A stretch of 64,000 nt of DNA from Methylocystis sp. SC2 (GTDB taxonomy: Bacteria; Pseudomonadota; Alphaproteobacteria; Rhizobiales; Beijerinckiaceae), in the NCBI RefSeq assembly GCF_000304315.1, contig NC_018485.1:3628501-3692500 (forward strand), given 5' to 3'. The first letter of the stretch is position 1; each line of letters starts with the position of its first letter. Positions 46,182 through 55,267 of the stretch are shown here, piece by piece. The notes beneath the pieces are model-generated. The model was not told where the DNA came from and made no database searches. It saw only the letters and a program-made list of their open reading frames with translations. The position numbers and the translations under genes were made by a program.

Positions 46182-46622
46182 TCACGCGGCGTCGCGCAGG
46201 CTGCGCACGCGGTCGTGATTCTCCTTCACGCCCTGATACTGGCGCTGGACCATCGATCGGATCTCCGGAGGGAGAGGCTGCGCTATGGCCTGCTGATAGG
46301 CGTCCTTGGCGGCGTCTTCGCCGCGCTCGACCTCCTCCAGCACCGCCTGTTCCGAACGGCTCGTCAGGGCGGCCTTCAGATTTGTCCAAGCCCGGTGCAT
46401 GGCGCCGGTCATGGAGCCGCTCTTCGAAGGTTCGCCGCCCAAGCTGACGATCTTCGATTCGAGTTCCCTCGCGCCTTCGGCGCAGCGCGCGGCCGCCGTT
46501 CGAAACACAGTCTTTAGCGTCGGATTTTCGACGTCTTCGGCCGCGGCCAGAAACCCTTGCTCGCCGTCACGACTGATTTCGGCAAGCTCATTCAGCGTGG
46601 TGATGACTTCGGACTTTTCCAT
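46182..46622 (-). CDS. DUF2383/PA2169-family four-helix protein
   Basis: A 146-residue ferritin-like four-helix-bundle protein: EVITTLNELAEISRDGEQGF, then ENPTLKTVFRTAAARCAEGA, AWTNLKAALTSRSEQAVLEE and QRQYQGVKENHDRVRSLRDA. This is the pattern of PA2169-type proteins, some of which are stress-induced. No metal ligand set is obvious. It is convergent with hemB. Confidence 0.8.
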   Translation of the reverse strand: MEKSEVITTLNELAEISRDGEQGFLAAAEDVENPTLKTVFRTAAARCAEGARELESKIVSLGGEPSKSGSMTGAMHRAWTNLKAALTSRSEQAVLEEVERGEDAAKDAYQQAIAQPLPPEIRSMVQRQYQGVKENHDRVRSLRDAA

Positions 46623-46851
46623 TTTCCTGCCTCCCGAGGACGCAAGCGCGTACGGGTCCTAAACATTAAGCCGATTGCTTTGTTCCGGCCGATTGCAGGG
46701 CGGGCGCGTCGGTAGGGCGGGCGGCGCGGCGAGACTCCGACGCCGCGGGGTGGACAAAGACTCGCAAGCATGGTTTGCAGGACCGCCCGCTGCGCCGCTT
46801 GCGCGCGCGTCGGCGAGCTATCTTCAGCCCCCTCCAGGCCTCGCTAAAGAT

Positions 46852-47271
46852 ATGATTCAACGCGCCGTTCTTGTTGCCGCTCTAACCTTTTGCGCCGCCG
46901 GGTCGGCCCGAGCGGATTTTCGTCTGTGCAACAACACGAGCGCGCGCGTCAGCGTCGCCATCGCTTACACCGACGGGCGCAACTGGTTGTCGGAGGGGTG
47001 GTGGAACCTTCGGCCGAGCGTTTGCGAAACGCTTCTGCGCGGTCCGCTCGCCGCCCAATATTATTATGTCTACGCGATGGACGAGCGCGGCGGCGAGTGG
47101 AAGGGTAAGGCGTTCATGTGCACGCGTGATCGGGAATTCCGCATCGACGGCAGAGAGGACTGTTTCGCGCGCGGTTTTGATCGAACCGGATTTTTCGAAA
47201 TCGACACGGGACGGGACGCGAAGAGCTGGACGGTTCAGCTCACTGACCCCAACGCCGCGCCCGCGCAGTAA
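46852..47271 (+). CDS. DUF1036-family exported protein
   Basis: A 139-residue secreted protein: signal peptide to about residue 21 (GSARA), then DFRLCNNTSARVSVAIAYTD and WLSEGWWNLRPSVCETLL, the typical DUF1036 opening, with three or four cysteines (CNN, SVC, FMC, DCF) that may form disulfides. ATG 46852; a longer frame from 46675 is Arg/Gly-rich and unlikely. It is 23 bases ahead of pyk. Confidence 0.8.
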   Translation: MIQRAVLVAALTFCAAGSARADFRLCNNTSARVSVAIAYTDGRNWLSEGWWNLRPSVCETLLRGPLAAQYYYVYAMDERGGEWKGKAFMCTRDREFRIDGREDCFARGFDRTGFFEIDTGRDAKSWTVQLTDPNAAPAQ

Positions 47272-47294
47272 CTCAATTCAGGAACGGCTTCATC

Positions 47295-48737
47295 ATGAGA
47301 AGGTCGCGGCGCGTCAAAATTATCGCAACGCTTGGTCCGGCGACGGTCGACAAAGCGGTCATCGCGGGGCTCGTGCGCGCCGGCGCCGACGTTTTCCGCA
47401 TCAACATGAGCCACACGGATCACGCCGGCCTCGCCAGCTACGTCCGGATCATCCGCGAAATCGAGAACGACATTTCGCGCGCGATCGCCGTCCTCGTCGA
47501 TCTCCAGGGCCCGAAGCTGCGCATCGGCGCCTTCGAGGAAGGCTCGGTGCATTTGCGCAAGGGCGACGTCTTCGTCTTCGACAGCGATCCTAAACCCGGC
47601 GACGTCACGCGGGTGCGTCTGCCGCATCCCGAGATTTTAGCGGCGCTCAAGGTCAATGATTCCATCCTCATCGACGATGGCCGCGTGCGGCTGCATGTCG
47701 TCGAGACGTCGCCGGAGCGGGCGCACGCCGTGGTCGACGTCGCCGGCCGCCTCTCGAACCGCAAGGGCGTGAGCCTGCCCGATACGGAAATTCCCATCAC
47801 CTCGATGACCAACAAGGATCGCGCCGATCTCGACGCCGCGCTCAAAGAGCGCGTTGACTGGGTGGCGATCTCCTTCGTCCAGCGTCCTGAAGACGTCCTT
47901 GAAGTGAAGCAGATCACGCAAGGCCGAGCGATGATCATGGCGAAGATCGAGAAGCCTCAGGCGATTTCGAGGCTCGAGGAGGTGATCGAAGTTTCTGACG
48001 CGCTGATGGTGGCGCGCGGCGACCTTGGCGTCGAAGTGCCGCTCGAGCGCGTCCCAGGACTTCAAAAACGCATCAACCGTTCGGCGCGACGGCTGGGCAA
48101 GCCGGTCGTCATCGCGACGCAGATGCTCGAGTCGATGATCCTGTCGCCCTTGCCGACGCGCGCCGAGGTGTCTGACGTCGCCACCGCCGTCTTTGAAGGC
48201 GCGGACGCCGTCATGCTCTCCGCCGAAAGCGCGGCGGGGCAATATCCGCACGAAGCCGTGGCCACCATGAGCCGGATCGCGGAAGAGGTCGAGACGGACG
48301 CGATCTACCGCTCGATTATCAACGCCCAGCGCGGCGAATTGCCCAATCCGACCTCAGCCGACGCCATCGCCGTCGCCGCCCGCGACGTGGCGCAAACGCT
48401 TCATTCGAAGGCGATCATCGCCTGGACGTCATCCGGCACGACGGCGCTGCGCATCGCCCGCGAACGGCCCCAGTCGCCAATTCTGGCGCTGACGCCGAAG
48501 CGCGACACCGCCCGTCGCCTGGCGCTCGTCTGGGGCGTGCACGCGCTGGAGACGCGCGACGCCGTCGATATTGAAGATATGGTGGGGCGCGCTTGCGAAT
48601 ATTCGGAGAGCGAGGGATTCGGCGGCCCTGGCGACCGGGTCATCATCGTCGCCGGCATGCCTTTCGGCACGCCGGGCGCAACAAACATGATCCGCATCGC
48701 GCATCTGGGCGAGCAGCGCCAAAGCGGCGAAGTCTAG
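47295..48737 (+). CDS. pyk: pyruvate kinase
   Basis: Converts phosphoenolpyruvate and ADP to pyruvate and ATP. The 480-residue protein has [40 protein letters not shown], the active-site stretch [25 protein letters not shown] and the ATQMLESMI loop, with the regulatory C-terminal domain. Methanotrophs of the serine-cycle type typically use it lightly, but the gene is complete. Its stop overlaps the convergent cold-shock gene by four bases. Confidence 0.96.
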   Translation: MRRSRRVKIIATLGPATVDKAVIAGLVRAGADVFRINMSHTDHAGLASYVRIIREIENDISRAIAVLVDLQGPKLRIGAFEEGSVHLRKGDVFVFDSDPKPGDVTRVRLPHPEILAALKVNDSILIDDGRVRLHVVETSPERAHAVVDVAGRLSNRKGVSLPDTEIPITSMTNKDRADLDAALKERVDWVAISFVQRPEDVLEVKQITQGRAMIMAKIEKPQAISRLEEVIEVSDALMVARGDLGVEVPLERVPGLQKRINRSARRLGKPVVIATQMLESMILSPLPTRAEVSDVATAVFEGADAVMLSAESAAGQYPHEAVATMSRIAEEVETDAIYRSIINAQRGELPNPTSADAIAVAARDVAQTLHSKAIIAWTSSGTTALRIARERPQSPILALTPKRDTARRLALVWGVHALETRDAVDIEDMVGRACEYSESEGFGGPGDRVIIVAGMPFGTPGATNMIRIAHLGEQRQSGEV

Positions 48738-48946
48738 TCCTGCAGCTGCAGCTTATCGGCGGAGGATCTGCCGCTCCGCTTGTCCACGACGAGTTCGTAG
48801 GAAACCTTCTGGCCTTCAGCGAGGCTGTCCAGGCCGGCGCGCTCGACGGCGCTGATGTGAACGAAGACGTCCTGGCCGCCGGCGTCCGGCTGAATGAAGC
48901 CGAAGCCCTTTTGTGCGTTGAACCACTTTACGGCGCCTGTCGGCAT
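48734..48946 (-). CDS. cold-shock-domain protein
   Basis: A 70-residue CspA-type nucleic-acid-binding protein: [18 protein letters not shown] holds RNP1 (KGFGFI) and DVFVHISAV holds RNP2. ATG 48946 follows AAGGA. It likely acts as an RNA chaperone. Its stop overlaps the pyk stop by four bases in convergent orientation. Confidence 0.93.
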   Translation of the reverse strand: MPTGAVKWFNAQKGFGFIQPDAGGQDVFVHISAVERAGLDSLAEGQKVSYELVVDKRSGRSSADKLQLQD

Positions 48947-49132
48947 GGCTTTTCCTTTCAAAATAGCGGGAACGCTGCGGATCGCTGCGTTTTTCTCAGT
49001 CAATCGAAGCTTGGGAAGGGTCAGGCGCCGCGCGTCTTGAGACGAGAGAGCAAGATCGTTCGGCCGAAACTCGAATGCGCGAACAATATTATAGGAGCGA
49101 ACGCCCGATGAAAACCCAGCGGGCGAGAATTG

Positions 49133-49612
49133 TTAGTCTCCTTGCGGCCGCCATTCCATCATGACGGTTTCGCGACCCGACAATGTGTTCGCGCCGCGTC
49201 CGACGCGCGAAAATCCGTCACGTTCGTAAAAACGGATGGCGCGAGCATTGTCCGCATTGACGTCCAGCCGAATAAGCCTTGGCGAGACGTTTCGCGCCGC
49301 CGACAGCAGCAACGCGCCGAAGCCTGCGCCGAATCTATCCGGAGCGACGCAAATCTGATCGAGCCAGCCGTCCGCCGGGTTGATCACGACGAAACCTGCA
49401 AGCGCCGACTGAGCGTCAAACAGGCAGAGCGTCACCGCTCCCGCTTCTTCCAACTCCCGAATGCGGCGCAGGAGCCAGTCGCGGCGCCCCTCGAAGTCGA
49501 TCTCGGGATAGGTGACCCGCCAGGAGGCGACCCAAACGTCGAGAATGAACGGCCAGTCGGCGTCGACGCGCGCACGCAGACTCAGCGACGCATGTGCGGG
49601 CGGAGCGTTCAT
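49133..49612 (-). CDS. GNAT-family acetyltransferase
   Basis: A 159-residue N-acetyltransferase-like protein. Motif A is DQICVAPDRFGAGFGALLLS (the acetyl-CoA pyrophosphate loop, here RFGAGFGA), followed by LDVNADNARAIRFYERDGF, the common motif B. Substrate unknown. Its start overlaps the suhB-like stop by four bases, so the pair is translationally coupled. Confidence 0.85.
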   Translation of the reverse strand: MNAPPAHASLSLRARVDADWPFILDVWVASWRVTYPEIDFEGRRDWLLRRIRELEEAGAVTLCLFDAQSALAGFVVINPADGWLDQICVAPDRFGAGFGALLLSAARNVSPRLIRLDVNADNARAIRFYERDGFSRVGRGANTLSGRETVMMEWRPQGD

Positions 49613-50400
49613 GCCTTCCTCATCAGATCGAGCAGCTGGCGGTGAATCGCCTCATTGCCTGCGCAGATCTCGCCCTTCCCAAGCATGTCTGCGCCGCCGG
49701 ATAGATCGCTGACGAAGCCGCCGGCTTCACGCACGAGCACGATGCCCGCCGCCACGTCCCAGGAGCTGATGCCGCGCTCCCAATAGCCGTCGAAACGCCC
49801 GCAGGCGACCATCGCGAGATCGAGCGCCGCGGCGCCCAAGCGGCGAATATTTGCGATCTTTCCCATGCCGGCCGCAAGCTCGCGCTTGAAGGATTCATGG
49901 TCACGGACCCGCGCCAGCGGCGGAATTCCGCAGGCCACCATCGACTCGCCCAGCGAACGCCGCGCCGCGACGCGCATGCGGCGATTGTTGAAATAGGCGC
50001 CCTGGCCCAGTTCCGCGACGAACATGTCGTCGGTGGCGGGATTATAGATGAGGCCGGCGACGAGGCGATCCTCGCGCTCCAACCCGATAGAGATGGCGAA
50101 GACCGGAACGCCATGGAGGAAATTCGAGGTGCCGTCGAGCGGATCGATAATCCAGCGGTGGCTCTTGTCGGAACCTTCGATGACGCCGCCTTCCTCGAGA
50201 ATGAAGCCGTAGCCGGGTCGCGCCTTCGACAATTCGTCGAACAGAGTCTTCTCGGCGCGCTTGTCCGCCGCGCTAACGAAATCGCCCGGACCCTTCACCG
50301 ACACTTGGAGGTTCTCCACCTCCCCGAAATCGCGTTTAAGGCCGCGTCCCGCTTTCAGCGCGGCGGCGGTCATCACATTCATCAAGGCGGAGCGAATCAT
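49609..50400 (-). CDS. suhB: inositol monophosphatase family protein
   Basis: A 263-residue Mg-dependent phosphatase. Metal motifs are FILEEGG (the first Glu pair), WIIDPLDGTSNF (Asp-Pro-Leu-Asp-Gly-Thr) and SSWDVAAGIVLVREAGG. The family includes SuhB, which also aids rRNA transcription antitermination. The gene heads a two-gene unit with the GNAT gene. The suhB label is by general similarity; a different paralogue (hisN) is at 54446. Confidence 0.85.
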   Translation of the reverse strand: MIRSALMNVMTAAALKAGRGLKRDFGEVENLQVSVKGPGDFVSAADKRAEKTLFDELSKARPGYGFILEEGGVIEGSDKSHRWIIDPLDGTSNFLHGVPVFAISIGLEREDRLVAGLIYNPATDDMFVAELGQGAYFNNRRMRVAARRSLGESMVACGIPPLARVRDHESFKRELAAGMGKIANIRRLGAAALDLAMVACGRFDGYWERGISSWDVAAGIVLVREAGGFVSDLSGGADMLGKGEICAGNEAIHRQLLDLMRKA

Positions 50401-50673
50401 TTAAGGAGAGCCTAGGGGGAGGGTTGCGGGAGGTTCAACGCTTTTCGAGCGCCCGGAGACGCAACGCGAAGGCTTGTTCAAATGCGCCAGTTTTCGTCCT
50501 GGAGCCAGTCCCTTTTGCAGCTTGATTGACAGAAGGTTGCATTGACCTGAAACGTTCGGCGCTTGTTTCGTCCCGACGCTGGCGAGCGGCGCCAGGCCCG
50601 AGAAACGCGTCGTGGAAACGACTCTTCTGCCGCCCGATCTTCCCATCGGCTCAAAGGCCCGACAACGGGCAGT

Positions 50674-50703
50674 TTGACGCGTTAACCTTAAATTAAGGAT
50701 TAT
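50674..50703 (+). promoter_or_regulatory. promoter with CtrA-type box
   Basis: TTGACG (50674-50679) and GATTAT (50698-50703) are spaced 18 bases, and between them TTAA-N7-TTAA (50682-50696) matches the full CtrA binding consensus. This would put a transcript start near 50709, just ahead of the candidate small RNA. The spacing and both halves of the box are read directly; binding is inferred. Confidence 0.55.
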
Positions 50704-50708
50704 CGTGC

Positions 50709-50816
50709 AGCCTGAATGCGTCCCTTAAGTGGGACATTCGAGTGGCTTCTTCTCCACTCGTCCTTGATGCCTCCCTGTCAAGATGCCTTGAGAGCCGCCA
50801 TCGCGGCTCTCTTTTT
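50709..50816 (+). ncRNA. candidate small RNA with CU-rich loop
   Basis: No gene fits here, but a compact structured unit of about 108 bases does: hairpin GTCCC/GGGAC (50720-50735), a 7-bp hairpin CGAGTGG/CCACTCG (50739-50760) whose loop is CTTCTTCT, a single-stranded CCTCCC, and a terminator (9-bp stem 50790-50798 with 50803-50811, then CTTTTT). CU-rich loops able to pair with ribosome sites are a hallmark of alphaproteobacterial trans-acting RNAs. It could instead be an attenuated leader of rcdA. Ends are inferred. Confidence 0.55.
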
Positions 50817-50840
50817 GCGTTCGGCGTGGCCTCGTTAAGG

Positions 50841-50855
50841 TTAAGGAAAGGCTAA
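50841..50855 (+). promoter_or_regulatory. CtrA-like box before rcdA
   Basis: TTAA-N7-CTAA, one mismatch from the TTAA-N7-TTAA consensus, preceded by a further TTAA at 50835. It lies 80-94 bases before the rcdA ATG and after the upstream terminator, so it would serve rcdA alone. Confidence 0.45.
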
Positions 50856-50934
50856 GCGCGCGCCCTTCGGTCCTCTGCGTTACAGTCCATGCCATAGAAA
50901 GACGCAACCGCGTCGCATTTGCGTGAACGTTCGC

Positions 50935-51465
50935 ATGGCTCGAGTCAAAGGCAGCGCAGGGGAGAAGCAGCCGGTCTCTTTCATCGAGAGACTGGCGGGA
51001 TCCGAGGGCTTTTGCGCCCTGTTTCGCGAAGGAATGAGCCTCGTCGAGGAGGCCGCCTCCTATCTCGACGGCGACGGCCGTCTCGACGCGAAGGCGCTGC
51101 CGCGGACCGAAGCGCTCGCCTATGCGGCGGAAAGCATGCGGCTGACGACAAGGCTGATGCAGATTGCGTCCTGGCTGTTGGTGCAGCGCGCGGTGAATCA
51201 GGGCGAGCTGACGCGCCATCAGGCGGCGAGCAACCGCCATCGCGTCAAGCTTCGCGAACAGGAGCTGGCCTCGGCCCCGGAACTTTTTCAGCGCTTGCCG
51301 CACCGTCTGCGCGAGCTGTCGCTGCAGTCGCTGCGCCTGCAAGCCCGGATCATCCACCTTGACCGGCTGATCCATGCGCTCGAGCCGGCGCTCGCCGCGC
51401 CGGCGCCGGCCTCCAGTCCGGTCGAAGCGCAGATCGCGAGGCTGCGCGCCGCTTTCGCCCAGTAA
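50935..51465 (+). CDS. rcdA: CtrA-degradation regulator RcdA (DUF1465)
   Basis: A 176-residue helical protein of the DUF1465 family; Caulobacter RcdA is an adaptor that works with CpdR and PopA to deliver CtrA to ClpXP. Seen: SFIERLAGSEGFCALFREGM, SLVEEAASYLDGDGR, EALAYAAESMRLTTRLMQIA, a helix-rich middle, and a disordered Ala/Pro tail. I chose ATG 50935; a GTG at 50923 is possible and neither has a clear ribosome site. A CtrA-like box lies upstream, and cpdR is about 1.4 kb away. Confidence 0.85.
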   Translation: MARVKGSAGEKQPVSFIERLAGSEGFCALFREGMSLVEEAASYLDGDGRLDAKALPRTEALAYAAESMRLTTRLMQIASWLLVQRAVNQGELTRHQAASNRHRVKLREQELASAPELFQRLPHRLRELSLQSLRLQARIIHLDRLIHALEPALAAPAPASSPVEAQIARLRAAFAQ

Positions 51466-51489
51466 TATCCTTCAGGCGAACCAACTGGA

Positions 51490-51516
51490 GGCGGCGGTTC
51501 AACCGCCGCCTTCCTT
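51490..51516 (+). terminator. terminator of rcdA
   Basis: Arms GGCGGCGG (51490-51497) and CCGCCGCC (51503-51510) with loop TTCAA, then TTCCTTTTAT. It lies 25 bases after the rcdA stop and next to the convergent rpmE stop. Confidence 0.8.
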
Positions 51517-51747
51517 TTATTTCTTGCCGAAAGAGAGATTTCCGAAGCGGGAGTTGAAGCGCGACAAGCGTCCGCCGCGGTCGAGCAGTTGCGTCGACCC
51601 GCCCGTCCAGGCCGGGTGCGTCTTCGGGTCGATGTCGAGGTGCATCGTGTCCCCCGCCTTACCCCAGGTGGAACGGGTCGTAAATTCCGTGCCGTCGGTC
51701 ATCACGACCTTGATCATATGATATCCGGGGTGGATGTCCTTCTTCAT
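51517..51747 (-). CDS. rpmE: ribosomal protein bL31
   Basis: A 76-residue large-subunit ribosomal protein: [20 protein letters not shown] start, [20 protein letters not shown] and [18 protein letters not shown] are the classical bL31 blocks. There is no Cys at all, so this is the zinc-independent type. ATG 51747 with AAGGAT upstream. Confidence 0.96.
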   Translation of the reverse strand: MKKDIHPGYHMIKVVMTDGTEFTTRSTWGKAGDTMHLDIDPKTHPAWTGGSTQLLDRGGRLSRFNSRFGNLSFGKK

Positions 51748-51911
51748 AGCGACGCATCCTTTTTGCGATGGAAACGACGGAAGACCCACGCCGCAGCGGC
51801 GCGGGGTCGGCCGTTCGAAACAAGCGAATTTGCTGGCGCTGATAACGCACTGCGGGCAAATGGGCAAGTTGGCCCCTAACGGCCGGGCGCCATAAGCGAG
51901 GAATATAGAAT

Positions 51912-52847
51912 ATGACCGGACGCCGAGCCGATCTGCCGCAGCTGAAGCCGGGGCTCTTCGTCAGCGACGGCGGCATGGAGACGACGCTGATCTTCCATGA
52001 AGGCGTCGCGTTGCCGCATTTCGCGTCATTTGTCCTGCTCGACAGCGAGGAGGGCCGGGCGCGGCTCCGCGCCTATTACGAGCGCTACCTCGCGATCGCG
52101 CGCCGCCACGGACGCGGCTTGATGCTGGACAGTCCGACGTGGCGCGCCAATCCCGACTGGGGCGCGAGGCTCGGCTATGACGCGGCAGGGTTGAAGCGCA
52201 TCAATGAAGCATCGATCGCGCTTCTCGACGAACTTCGGCAGGCCTGGGAGACGGCTCAAACGCCGATCGTCGTGGCCGGCGTGATCGGGCCGCGCGGAGA
52301 CGGCTATGCGGAAGGGCGCATGAGCGCTGCGGAAGCGGAAGACTATCACGCGCCGCAGATCGCCTCCTTCGCCCAAACGGACGCCGACATGGTCGCGGCC
52401 TATACCTTGAATTACGTCGAGGAGGCGATCGGGATCGCCCGCGCCGCCCGCGCGCGCGCCATGCCCTGCTCAATCTCCTTCACGGTGGAGACCGACGGCA
52501 AGCTCGTCGGCGGGCGGAGCCTGCGCGACGCCGTCGAGACGGTGGATCGCGAAACCGACGCGGCGCCGGCCTATTATACGATCAACTGCGCGCATCCGAC
52601 GCATTTCGAGCAGGCGCTCTCCGCGGACGCGCCCTGGATGAAACGGCTGCTCGGCGTCAAGGCCAATGCTTCGACGAAAAGCCACGCCGAGCTGGATGAG
52701 TCGGAAACGCTCGACTCGGGCGATCCGATTGATCTGGGCCGCAGATATCGGAAATTGCGCGAGACATATCCCGGCTTGCGCATCCTCGGCGGATGTTGCG
52801 GGACGGACGATCGCCACGTTGCGGCGATCTGCGAAGCCTGCGCTTAA
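51912..52847 (+). CDS. homocysteine S-methyltransferase family protein
   Basis: A 311-residue barrel protein. The zinc-binding cysteines are [10 protein letters not shown] (Cys near 219) and [10 protein letters not shown] (two Cys near 295). The opening [12 protein letters not shown] is typical. It likely transfers a methyl group to homocysteine from S-methylmethionine, S-adenosylmethionine or a related donor (MmuM-like), or demethylates a betaine. Donor unknown. It stands alone between rpmE and cpdR. Confidence 0.88.
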   Translation: MTGRRADLPQLKPGLFVSDGGMETTLIFHEGVALPHFASFVLLDSEEGRARLRAYYERYLAIARRHGRGLMLDSPTWRANPDWGARLGYDAAGLKRINEASIALLDELRQAWETAQTPIVVAGVIGPRGDGYAEGRMSAAEAEDYHAPQIASFAQTDADMVAAYTLNYVEEAIGIARAARARAMPCSISFTVETDGKLVGGRSLRDAVETVDRETDAAPAYYTINCAHPTHFEQALSADAPWMKRLLGVKANASTKSHAELDESETLDSGDPIDLGRRYRKLRETYPGLRILGGCCGTDDRHVAAICEACA

Positions 52848-52899
52848 ATCGCGTTATTTGATCCGCATCTGGGCTAAACACCAGCATGGTCTGAAGCGC

Positions 52900-53274
52900 T
52901 CAGGCCGCAAGCATCCGGTGCACCTCGGTGACCAAATCCCGCAGATGGAAGGGCTTGGAGAGGATTTTCGCCTGTCGCGGCGCCTGACTGTCGGGGTTGA
53001 GCGCCACGGCGGCGAAGCCGGTGATGAACATGACCTTGAGGTCGGGATCGAGTTCGGTCGCGCGGCGGGCGAGTTCGATTCCGTCCATCTCGGGCATGAC
53101 GATATCGGTCAGCAGGAGTTCGAAGGGTTCGACCCGCAGCTGATCATAGGCGGAAAGCCCGTTGTCGAATGAGGTGACCGAAAAACCGGCCTGCTGCAAA
53201 GCCTTGACCAGGAAGCGCCGCATGTCGTTGTCGTCTTCCGCAAGCAGAATTCTAGCGGTTGGTCTGTCGTTCAT
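52900..53274 (-). CDS. cpdR: single-domain response regulator CpdR
   Basis: A 124-residue receiver-only protein nearly identical in pattern to Caulobacter CpdR, which when unphosphorylated primes ClpXP to degrade CtrA and other substrates. Seen: acidic Glu13-Asp14-Asp15 (LLAEDDNDMRRFL), phospho-acceptor Asp57 (LLLTDIVMPEMDG), TGFAAVALN and the conserved Lys107 (SKPFHLRDLV). ATG 53274 is chosen because GAGG lies 6 bases before it; earlier ATGs at 53280 and 53301 are less likely. Convergent with the methyltransferase gene. Confidence 0.93.
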   Translation of the reverse strand: MNDRPTARILLAEDDNDMRRFLVKALQQAGFSVTSFDNGLSAYDQLRVEPFELLLTDIVMPEMDGIELARRATELDPDLKVMFITGFAAVALNPDSQAPRQAKILSKPFHLRDLVTEVHRMLAA

Positions 53275-53454
53275 CGCCATCCTCGCGGGGTTTTTAGCCA
53301 TATCGCCCGAGCTTCGTAAATTTCAGGTGAAACCGGGGTGGCGCCGCGTTAACTTAGCGCCCAGTGTCGCGCGACGCATCGTCCTTTTTGAGCTGATCCG
53401 CCACGCCGGCGCTAGCCTGAAGAGGCGGTCGCGGCGCGCAAACGAGAAAAACGA

Positions 53455-54414
53455 ATGAACGATGGCATGCGCGAGTGGCGCGAGACCAATTTGACGGCGA
53501 CGCCCTGCTGCGAACCGGAATTTGAACGCGCCTTCGACATCATCGAGCCGGACGCGCTTGTTTCGCCGCTGGTCTTTTCCTCGCCGCATTCAGGGCGGAT
53601 CTATCCTGCGCGCTTTCTCGCCGCGACCCCGCTCGACGCGGCGACGCTGCGCCGTTCGGAAGACGCCTATGTCGACGATCTCTTCGCCTCGGCCTCGTCG
53701 ATGGGGGCGCCTCTGCTGCGGGCGCGCTTTCCCCGCGCCTATCTCGATCTCAATCGCGAACCCTACGAACTCGACCCCAAGCTCTTCGACGGCGCGTTGC
53801 CGTCCTTCGCCAACACGCGCTCTCTGCGCGTCGCGGCCGGACTGGGCACGATCCCGCGCGTGGTCGCCGACGCGCGCGAGATCTATGCAGGCCGCCTCAC
53901 GCTCGAGGAAGGCTTGCGGCGCATCGACGGGCTCTACAAGCCCTATCATGCGGCCTTGCGCGGGTTGATGGAGCGCGCCGCGGCGCGTTTTGGCGTCGCC
54001 GTGCTGATCGACTGCCATTCGATGCCTTCGACCGGCGCCCGCGATCCCTTGCTCTCGACGCGGGGCGACAAGCGGCGCATCGACTTCGTCATCGGCGACC
54101 GCTACGGCGCGAGCGCCTGCACCGGGCTCGTCGACGTCGTCGAGGATCGATTGCGCGGCCGCGGCTATCACGTCATGCGCAATCGGCCCTACGCGGGCGG
54201 TTTCATCACCGAGCATTACGGCAAGCCCGTCGCGGGCTGGCACGCGCTGCAGATCGAAGTGTCGCGTGGTCTTTACATGGACGAGTCTACGCTTCAGAAG
54301 AACGAGCGTTTCGACGCCGTCGCCCGCGATCTTGCGGACGTCATGGCGGTGGTGGCGCGGCACGAAGACTTGAGCGAGATTTTGGGCGGCGAGCGGCGGG
54401 CGGCGGCCGAATAG
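53455..54414 (+). CDS. N-formylglutamate amidohydrolase-like protein
   Basis: A 319-residue member of the FGase/HutG2 family, which hydrolyses N-formylglutamate to formate and glutamate at the end of histidine breakdown. Zinc motifs seen are VFSSPHSGRIYP, LLRARFPRAYLDLNREPYEL, DCHSMPSTG and the GGFITEHYG block. No other hut gene is visible, so the real substrate could be another N-formyl amino acid. In Rhizobiales this gene is often found beside cpdR, as here. Confidence 0.85.
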   Translation: MNDGMREWRETNLTATPCCEPEFERAFDIIEPDALVSPLVFSSPHSGRIYPARFLAATPLDAATLRRSEDAYVDDLFASASSMGAPLLRARFPRAYLDLNREPYELDPKLFDGALPSFANTRSLRVAAGLGTIPRVVADAREIYAGRLTLEEGLRRIDGLYKPYHAALRGLMERAAARFGVAVLIDCHSMPSTGARDPLLSTRGDKRRIDFVIGDRYGASACTGLVDVVEDRLRGRGYHVMRNRPYAGGFITEHYGKPVAGWHALQIEVSRGLYMDESTLQKNERFDAVARDLADVMAVVARHEDLSEILGGERRAAAE

Positions 54415-54445
54415 GCGGGCGTCGACCGTCCCGCTGGGAGCTGGC

Positions 54446-55267
54446 ATGACCGCCGTTGATTTCGAGAAGTTCGTTGAGCGACTCGCCGACGTTTCGGCGG
54501 AAGCCATCATGCCTTTTTTCAGGACCGCGCTCGCCGCCGACGACAAGGCGCATGGCGGGGCGTTCGATCCGGTCACGGAAGCCGACCGCGGCGCCGAACT
54601 CGCCATGCGGCGGCTGATTGAGGCGACCTTCCCCGACCATGGGGTCTATGGCGAAGAATTCGGACATTTGCGCGAAAACGCCGAATATGTCTGGGTGCTT
54701 GATCCGATCGACGGCACCAAGAGCTTCATCTGCGGCCTGCCGCTGTGGGGCACGCTGATCGGCCTGACGCATCGCGGGCGCCCCTGCTACGGCCTGATGA
54801 GCCAGCCGTTTACCCGCGAGCGCTTCTTCGGCGACGGCGAGGCCGCCTATTGGCGGGGGCCGGCGCGCGGGCCGGGGGGCGCGCGCGGCGTTCTTGAGAC
54901 GCGCAAGATCGCCTCGCGCCACTGTCCAAAGCTCGCGCAGGCGACGCTGATGACGACCTCGCCGCTGCTGATCGATCCGGCGCTGCGCGAGCATTTTCAC
55001 CGCGTCGAGCGCGGGGCGCGGCTTTCCCGCTACGGCGGCGACTGCTACGCCTATTGCGCGCTTGCGGCCGGCCATGTCGACCTCGTCATCGAGACGAATT
55101 TGCAGCCCTACGACATCGTCGCGCTGATTCCGATCATCGAGGGCGCGGGGGGCGTCGTCACCAACTGGAGCGGCGGCGCGGCGGCGCTGGGCGGCGCCAT
55201 CGTCGCGGCGGGCGACCCGGCGCTGCACGAAGAGGCGTTGAAGCTGCTCGGCGATCACGCTCTCTAG
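54446..55267 (+). CDS. hisN: histidinol-phosphatase, inositol monophosphatase type
   Basis: A 273-residue phosphatase of the HisN/IMPase family, expected to dephosphorylate histidinol phosphate in histidine synthesis. Metal motifs: DPVTEADRGAE, VYGEEFG (Glu-Glu), VLDPIDGTKSFICGLPLWGT (a hallmark of the HisN subgroup with Lys-Ser-Phe), and QPYDIVALIPIIEGAGG. It begins 31 bases after the amidohydrolase gene and probably is co-transcribed. Overlaps the convergent lysophospholipase stop by four bases. Confidence 0.87.
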   Translation: MTAVDFEKFVERLADVSAEAIMPFFRTALAADDKAHGGAFDPVTEADRGAELAMRRLIEATFPDHGVYGEEFGHLRENAEYVWVLDPIDGTKSFICGLPLWGTLIGLTHRGRPCYGLMSQPFTRERFFGDGEAAYWRGPARGPGGARGVLETRKIASRHCPKLAQATLMTTSPLLIDPALREHFHRVERGARLSRYGGDCYAYCALAAGHVDLVIETNLQPYDIVALIPIIEGAGGVVTNWSGGAAALGGAIVAAGDPALHEEALKLLGDHAL

